From NCBI GenBank assembly GCA_039029515.1, contig JBCCFX010000054.1, positions 1 through 19,505 of the forward strand: 19,505 bases of DNA, read 5' to 3'. Under the pieces are notes generated by a model that was given only the letters and a program-made list of their open reading frames with translations, was not told the origin of the DNA and made no database searches. The position numbers and the translations under genes are program-made. The stretch's first letter is position 1. Each line of letters begins with the position of its first letter. Of the stretch, positions 15,434 through 19,505 are shown piece by piece. Source of the DNA: JBCCFX01 sp039029515 (GTDB lineage Bacteria; Planctomycetota; Phycisphaerae; Phycisphaerales; SM1A02).

Positions 15434-15454
15434 GGTCGTTCTGTAGGAACGGCC
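15434..15454 (+). other. Hairpin in the gap between the TolC-like and adaptor genes
   Basis: The bases ggtcgttc-tgtag-gaacggcc form an 8-bp stem with one G-U pair and a 5-base loop, 64 bp after the TolC stop and 53 bp before the adaptor ATG. No T-run follows, so it is unlikely to be a simple terminator. It could set different mRNA stability or expression for the two genes. Confidence 0.4.
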
Positions 15455-15507
15455 GCAAGTGACGATATCCCAGATTGACGCGGTCTGGACTTGGAGTGGG
15501 GCATCCC

Positions 15508-17094
15508 ATGAAACGGCATCAAGGCAAAATCATCTCGATCCTCGCCATCGTCCTCGTTCTGGGCGTTCTTGGCACTCTGATCGGGCTCATGGTGTTCGGC
15601 GGCGAAGGCGAGAGCCGAAACGTCGTCATCGAAACCGCCGCGGCCAAGACGGGCGGATTCGACATCACCATTCCTGCCTCCGGCGAACTCGCCGCCCTGC
15701 GTCAGACTGAGATCCGTAATCGCCTCGAAAGCACCCGTGCGGTGATCAAGGAAATCATCGACGAGGGCAAGCGAGTCAAGAAGGGCGACATCCTCTTCCG
15801 TCTGAGCGAAGAGGAGATCAAGACCAAGATCGAAGACGAAGAAGAGAAGGTGAACAACGCTGAGAACGCGCTGGTCAATGCCAACGCGAATCTCGATAAC
15901 CGCGTCTCCATGCGGAAAACGGAACTCGCCAAGGCTGACTTACAGATCCATCTCGCGGAACTCGCTTTGCAGGCGTGGGAGAAGGGCGAAGACATTTCCG
16001 AGCGACGTCGACTGAACCTGGACGTTGAGACCGCGGATAAGGAATACAGCCGACGACTTGAACGCTTCGAGGGTTCAACGCGTCTGAAGGATCGCGGCTT
16101 CACGAGCGTCGATGAATGGAAGGCCGACGAGATTGCGATGATCCGCGCCAATGCTGACCTTGAACAGGCGAAGCTTGCGCTTGAGGTCTATCAGACCTAT
16201 ACCTATTTCGAGAACAAGGCGAAGAAGGAATCGGATCTCGATCAGGCGAGGAATGAACGCACGCGACTCGAGAATCGACTCAACGCCGAAGTACGGAGCG
16301 CCGAGAGCGACGTGCGGAGCCGCGAGCGCAGCCTCGAATCTCGACAGGAACGTCTCAACAAGCTCGTCGACCAACTGCAGTACTGCGTCGTCGAGTCGCC
16401 GAGCGACGGCTTGGTGGTGTATTACTCCAGCCTGAATCGAGATCGCTGGGGCAACAACGGCGGCAACCAGCCTGAGATCGGGACGGAAGTCCGCGCCAAT
16501 GAAACGTTGATCGTGCTCCCTGACGTCAGTCAGATGGTGGCCGAAGTCAAAGTCAACGAAGCGCTGTCGGGTCGTATCAAGCCCGGTCAGCCTGCGACGG
16601 TCGAATCCGATGCGTTGCCGGGCACGATCATCGAAGGTGAAGTGCTCAGCGTCGGCGTGCTCGCCGAAGGTGGTGGCTGGCGTGACCCGAATCGTCGCGA
16701 CTACACCGTTCGCATCATGCTGAAGGATGCGGATGGCTTCGGCCTCAAGCCGTCCATGCGATGCCGGGCCGCGATCAACGTCGGCCGTGTCGACGATGCC
16801 ACGTTCGTGCCGGTGCAGTCCATCTTCCGCAAGGGACCGACCACATTCGTGTATGTCCCGGTTGAGGGTGGTTACGCAGAGCGCGCGGTGCAGGTCGGTC
16901 GCACGTCAGAACTGTTCGTCGAAGTCGTCAACGGCCTCGATCCCAAGGACGATGTCCTGCTTCGCGAGCCACGCTATAGCGAGGTCGTGCAGCGATTGGA
17001 TGACGACAGCGAAGACGGCGCACCGGAAGGTGGCGCACCTGGCAACGGCCCGCCGAACGCACAGTTCGCGAGCAATCCATCACCGGTGGGTTGA
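15508..17094 (+). CDS. Periplasmic adaptor (membrane fusion) protein, HlyD/MacA type, with long coiled coil
   Basis: A 528-residue adaptor from ATG at 15508, with GTGGGG as a plausible ribosome-binding site. Residues 8-30 are one hydrophobic membrane anchor. The first half of the lipoyl-like domain is at about 77-104 (IKEIIDEGKRVKKGDILFRL), then a very long Glu/Arg/Lys-rich coiled-coil hairpin (about 104-290), then the second lipoyl half CVVESPSDGLVVY (293-305). A beta-barrel region (about 325-430) with KVNEALSGRIKPGQPATV and a membrane-proximal part (430-490) follow. The tail is Asp/Gly/Pro-rich. Adaptors of this kind join an inner-membrane pump to a TolC channel; the TolC-like gene lies just upstream and is the likely partner. 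The pump is not in the window. The gene ends 15 bp inside the convergent rmuC reading frame. Confidence 0.9.
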   Translation: MKRHQGKIISILAIVLVLGVLGTLIGLMVFGGEGESRNVVIETAAAKTGGFDITIPASGELAALRQTEIRNRLESTRAVIKEIIDEGKRVKKGDILFRLSEEEIKTKIEDEEEKVNNAENALVNANANLDNRVSMRKTELAKADLQIHLAELALQAWEKGEDISERRRLNLDVETADKEYSRRLERFEGSTRLKDRGFTSVDEWKADEIAMIRANADLEQAKLALEVYQTYTYFENKAKKESDLDQARNERTRLENRLNAEVRSAESDVRSRERSLESRQERLNKLVDQLQYCVVESPSDGLVVYYSSLNRDRWGNNGGNQPEIGTEVRANETLIVLPDVSQMVAEVKVNEALSGRIKPGQPATVESDALPGTIIEGEVLSVGVLAEGGGWRDPNRRDYTVRIMLKDADGFGLKPSMRCRAAINVGRVDDATFVPVQSIFRKGPTTFVYVPVEGGYAERAVQVGRTSELFVEVVNGLDPKDDVLLREPRYSEVVQRLDDDSEDGAPEGGAPGNGPPNAQFASNPSPVG

Positions 17095-18555
17095 GTCATC
17101 AACTGTCGAGCCTGACGGCAATTCACGCGCCTGATCAGTTTCATCATCGGCCGGCAGCGGCTTGAGTTCTGCTGCGGTCACCGCGCGCGCTTCGGTATCG
17201 ATCAGTTCCGGAGCAGTCGTGGCGTCGTCCGTCGTGACATGCAACGCGCGGAGCTTTCGTGATGACGGCAGCACGCTGCGTTCCAGCGAACCGACCGACT
17301 TGTTGTAGTGCTCCACCGACTTTGCAAGCGACTTGCCGACGTTGGTCAGATGGCCTGTGAACGTCGCAAGTCGGTCATACAGTTCTCGTCCAACGGTCGA
17401 GATTTCACGGGCGTTGGCGGCGACGTCCTCCTGCTGCCACCCGAATGCAATTGCACGAAGCAGCGCGACAAAGAGCGTTGGCGTGGCGATGAGCACGTTA
17501 TTCTTCATCGCATCGGTGTGCAGATCCGGGTAGATCTCCAACGCGGCGCTGAACGCTGACTCCAGCGGCACGAACATCACGACGACTTTGGGCGTGCGCT
17601 CGAACTGATTCCAATACTGCTTCCGCGTGAGATCGCGAACATGCTTCTGCACATGATCCGCGTGACGTTGCATCGCAGCCGCGCGATCAGCGTCCGGCTG
17701 CAGCGCATCAAGATACGCGGCCAGCGCCACTTTCGCATCAACCACGATCACACCGTCGCCGGGCAGTCGAACGATCATGTCCGGCCGTTGCGCGCTGCCA
17801 TCAGCAGATGTCGTGTGCGCCTGCTCGACAAAGTCACAGTGCGGCGTCATGCCCGCGAGTTCGACGGCATTGCGAAGTTGAAGTTCACCCCAGCGTCCGC
17901 GCTGTTCAGGCCGGCGCAGTGCTGTGACGAGCTTGGTGGTTTCAGAATTCAGCTTTTCGTGCGATGCCGCGATGTGCTTGATCTGTTCTTCAACGCCTCG
18001 GTATGCGACCTCGCGTTTCTTCTCGATCTCGGTGAGCGTGAATTGCTGCTTGTCCAGCAACTCGCGAATCGGCTTGACGATGCTGTCGATTGCCTGCTGC
18101 TTCTTGTCGATGTCGCCCTTCGACTGCGCCAGCAACGTCTCGAACCGCTTGTTGGCAAGCTCGAGGAACTGCGCGGTGTTGGCCTGCAGCGCTTCGGCGC
18201 CGATCGCCTTGAATGCGTCCTTGAACCGGGCTTCACGCTCATCGAGCAGCTTCTGTTGTGAGTCGAAGCGCTGCGTCTGTGCGTGCAATCGTTCCTGGAG
18301 TTCGGCGGCGCGAATTTCAGCCTGTTCGCGACGCGTGCGGAGGTCCGAAATCTCCTCCTGGCGTTGATCCAACTGTGATGTCAGATCCGCTTGCACCTGC
18401 GTCGCACGATCATCGGCCGCACTCGCACGTGATTCCGCTTCAAGACGATGCGCCTCGAGCCGTGCCCGGCGTGACATCGCCATGGCCCACGCCACGGCGG
18501 CACCTGAAACAGCGCCAATCGCACCGCCGATGATTCCAGCCAACCAGAGGTTCAT
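17080..18555 (-). CDS. rmuC: RmuC family DNA recombination protein
   Basis: A 491-residue protein of the RmuC family, linked to limiting inversions and rearrangements at short inverted repeats; a nuclease role is proposed for the family. Residues 5-26 are a hydrophobic N-terminal anchor, and about 30-205 is a long coiled coil. The conserved core starts at RRPEQRGRWGELQLRNAVELAGM (214-236). A PD-(D/E)XK-like site is seen in RPDMIVRLPGDGVIVVDAK, with Asp259, Asp273 and Lys275. Further family motifs are KVVVMFVPLESAFSAAL and NNVLIATPTLFVALLRAIAFGWQQE. The C-terminal region (about 435-491) is poorly conserved and acidic. ATG at 18555 has no clear Shine-Dalgarno. Its last codons overlap the adaptor gene's end by 15 bp on the opposite strand. 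It lies downstream of a gap with a perfect 13-bp inverted repeat. Confidence 0.95.
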   Translation of the reverse strand: MNLWLAGIIGGAIGAVSGAAVAWAMAMSRRARLEAHRLEAESRASAADDRATQVQADLTSQLDQRQEEISDLRTRREQAEIRAAELQERLHAQTQRFDSQQKLLDEREARFKDAFKAIGAEALQANTAQFLELANKRFETLLAQSKGDIDKKQQAIDSIVKPIRELLDKQQFTLTEIEKKREVAYRGVEEQIKHIAASHEKLNSETTKLVTALRRPEQRGRWGELQLRNAVELAGMTPHCDFVEQAHTTSADGSAQRPDMIVRLPGDGVIVVDAKVALAAYLDALQPDADRAAAMQRHADHVQKHVRDLTRKQYWNQFERTPKVVVMFVPLESAFSAALEIYPDLHTDAMKNNVLIATPTLFVALLRAIAFGWQQEDVAANAREISTVGRELYDRLATFTGHLTNVGKSLAKSVEHYNKSVGSLERSVLPSSRKLRALHVTTDDATTAPELIDTEARAVTAAELKPLPADDETDQARELPSGSTVDDSTHR

Positions 18556-18583
18556 AGGGGAAGTATAGAGGAGCAGGACGTTT

Positions 18584-18689
18584 ATCGTTGTTCGTTTTTC
18601 GTCGTTCGAATGAATGACAAGAACGGCGACTCCACTGTCAGCCGCGGACTTTCAACACGGAAGACGACAAACGGTCAACGAACAACGAT
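18584..18689. repeat. Small inverted-repeat element (13-bp arms) before rmuC
   Basis: The arm atcgttgttcgtt (18584-18596) is repeated exactly in inverted form as aacgaacaacgat (18677-18689), giving a 106-bp unit. Just inside, the arms partly pair again (tttcgtcg against cgacaaa, with mismatches). The arms are TCGTT/AACG-rich, unlike the coding sequence on either side. The right arm ends 1 base before the ALDH-like stop codon. There is no clear target-site duplication and no ORF inside. It resembles a miniature inverted-repeat element or a REP-like folded intergenic unit. It could alternatively act as an end-of-message structure for the gene at its right, though an 80-base loop is unusual for that. 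Confidence 0.55.
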
Positions 18690-18690
18690 T

Positions 18691-19505
18691 CTACACCGAC
18701 GATGGATGCCAGATCGTCTTCATCTCGACGAACGGTTCGATCGTCCACGGCGATTCGGCACGTGTGACATCCCACCAGTCCTGCTTCGACCAATCCTGCA
18801 CGGTGACACGTTTCACATTCTCAGCTGCACCGAGTCGCGCTGCGGTCGCATATTCCTGGTCGAGGTTGGCCGCCACCAGCGCCTGCACATTGCGATGCAT
18901 CGCGAGGTGTTCGATGAGTTCCTCGTGCAGGCCGGTGATGATGTTCACCACGCCACTCGGGACGTCGGACGTCGCACAGACTTCAGCGAAGACAGTGGCG
19001 GGAATCGGCGTGGATTCACTCGCGAGGACGACCAGCGCATTGCCTGCACACAGCGGCGGCGCGATGAGCGTGATCAGCCCGAGAAGTGATGGTGAATTCG
19101 GCGCGACGACACCCGTGACACCGGTCGGTTCGGGCACGGTGAAGTTGTAATACGGGCCGGCGACCGCGTTCTGGCATCCGACGACCTGCGTGTACTTGTC
19201 AGCCCAACCCGCGAAGGCGATGAGCCGATCGATGGAAGCCTCGACTTCGCGTCGTGCTTCCGCTCGGCTGGCGCCAGCAGTCTTCGAGAGGACCTGTTGG
19301 AATTCGTCGGCTTTGCCTTCGAGCATCTCGGCCATGCGATAGAGGATCTGCCCGCGGTTGTACGCGGTACGCGATGACCAGCCGCCAAGCGCCTTGGACG
19401 CGGCTTCGACGGCATCGCGGATGTCCTTGCGTGACCCGCGGCAGATGTGCGCAAAGACATTGCCTTTCACATCATCGACCGCGAGCGAACGCCCGGACTC
19501 CGTGC
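18691..19505 (-). CDS. Aldehyde-dehydrogenase-like protein, C-terminal pseudo-domain, partial
   Basis: The frame is open at the right edge (minus-strand reading TESGRSLAVDDVKGNVFAHI) and ends with TAG at 18691; at least 271 residues. The GTG at 19470 is only an internal Val, because the frame continues upstream. The fold marks of the NAD-binding part of aldehyde dehydrogenases are clear: RKDIRDAVEAASKALGGWSSR, YNRGQILYRMAEMLE, EPTGVTGVVAPNSPSLLGL and ANVKRVT-type strands. Yet the coenzyme-site FTGS region reads VAANLDQE, the LELGGK segment reads VQDWSKQDWW, and the sequence stops soon after it, before the catalytic-Cys domain. This matches the non-catalytic second ALDH domain of ALDH16-type two-domain proteins (family knowledge), with a catalytic first domain expected off the right edge. 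A decayed gene is the alternative. Confidence 0.72.
   Translation of the reverse strand, partial: TESGRSLAVDDVKGNVFAHICRGSRKDIRDAVEAASKALGGWSSRTAYNRGQILYRMAEMLEGKADEFQQVLSKTAGASRAEARREVEASIDRLIAFAGWADKYTQVVGCQNAVAGPYYNFTVPEPTGVTGVVAPNSPSLLGLITLIAPPLCAGNALVVLASESTPIPATVFAEVCATSDVPSGVVNIITGLHEELIEHLAMHRNVQALVAANLDQEYATAARLGAAENVKRVTVQDWSKQDWWDVTRAESPWTIEPFVEMKTIWHPSSV

Noticed and set aside
18562..18567. TATACT box on the minus strand just before rmuC
   Set aside because: It is close to the -10 consensus, but no -35 match lies 16-18 bp upstream and it is too near the ATG except for a nearly leaderless message.
1..19505. CRISPR array, tRNA or rRNA gene, insertion sequence, toxin-antitoxin or restriction system
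   Set aside because: No regular direct repeats, RNA-gene-like sequence, transposase motifs or paired small genes were seen; the only DNA methylase stands alone.

Overview
The window is about 19.5 kb of GC-rich bacterial DNA, densely coded, with 14 protein genes and no RNA gene, insertion sequence or CRISPR array that I could find. The lineage looks like Planctomycetota, most likely class Phycisphaerae. That is an inference from gene style: a secreted protein ending in a dockerin-like pair of loops (V-N-I-D-D), a membrane protein with a CPKC...CSEC zinc ribbon, an HTH-receiver regulator with the HTH at the N-terminus, and a metallophosphoesterase with a LHELIHGD motif. No stretch longer than 300 bases lacks a gene; the longest gaps are 13309-13536 (228 bp, divergent promoter region) and 3544-3745 (202 bp).

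Minus strand, 13308 down to 1. Reading in the direction of transcription: a GH35-like beta-galactosidase relative, upp (uracil salvage), a beta-class DNA methyltransferase, a secreted YWTD-propeller/dockerin-like protein, a zinc-ribbon membrane protein, a metallophosphoesterase, tsaB (tRNA t6A synthesis), and then a signalling cluster. The cluster consists of an HTH-receiver regulator, an HDOD-sensor-histidine kinase fusion, and a receiver-domain protein that runs off the left edge. Spacing is 9-112 bp between most neighbours, so several could be cotranscribed. The 202-bp gap before the signalling cluster suggests it has its own promoter.

Plus strand, 13537-17094. A TolC-type outer-membrane efflux protein and a periplasmic adaptor (HlyD/MacA type) with a very long coiled-coil hairpin form a two-gene export unit. 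No inner-membrane pump is in the window. The unit diverges from the GH35-like gene and converges with rmuC, overlapping it by 15 bp.

Minus strand, right end. A partial aldehyde-dehydrogenase-like gene enters from the right edge and ends at 18691. Its sequence stops before the catalytic-Cys domain, as in the C-terminal pseudo-ALDH module of ALDH16-type proteins. A 135-bp gap with a perfect 13-bp inverted repeat follows, then rmuC.

The most unusual points are the GH35-like protein that has lost the usual active-site glutamates, the HDOD-kinase/HTH-receiver/degenerate-receiver cluster, the Cys-less ALDH module, and the inverted-repeat element before rmuC. I did not find a clearly new defence or mobile system; the methyltransferase is solitary.
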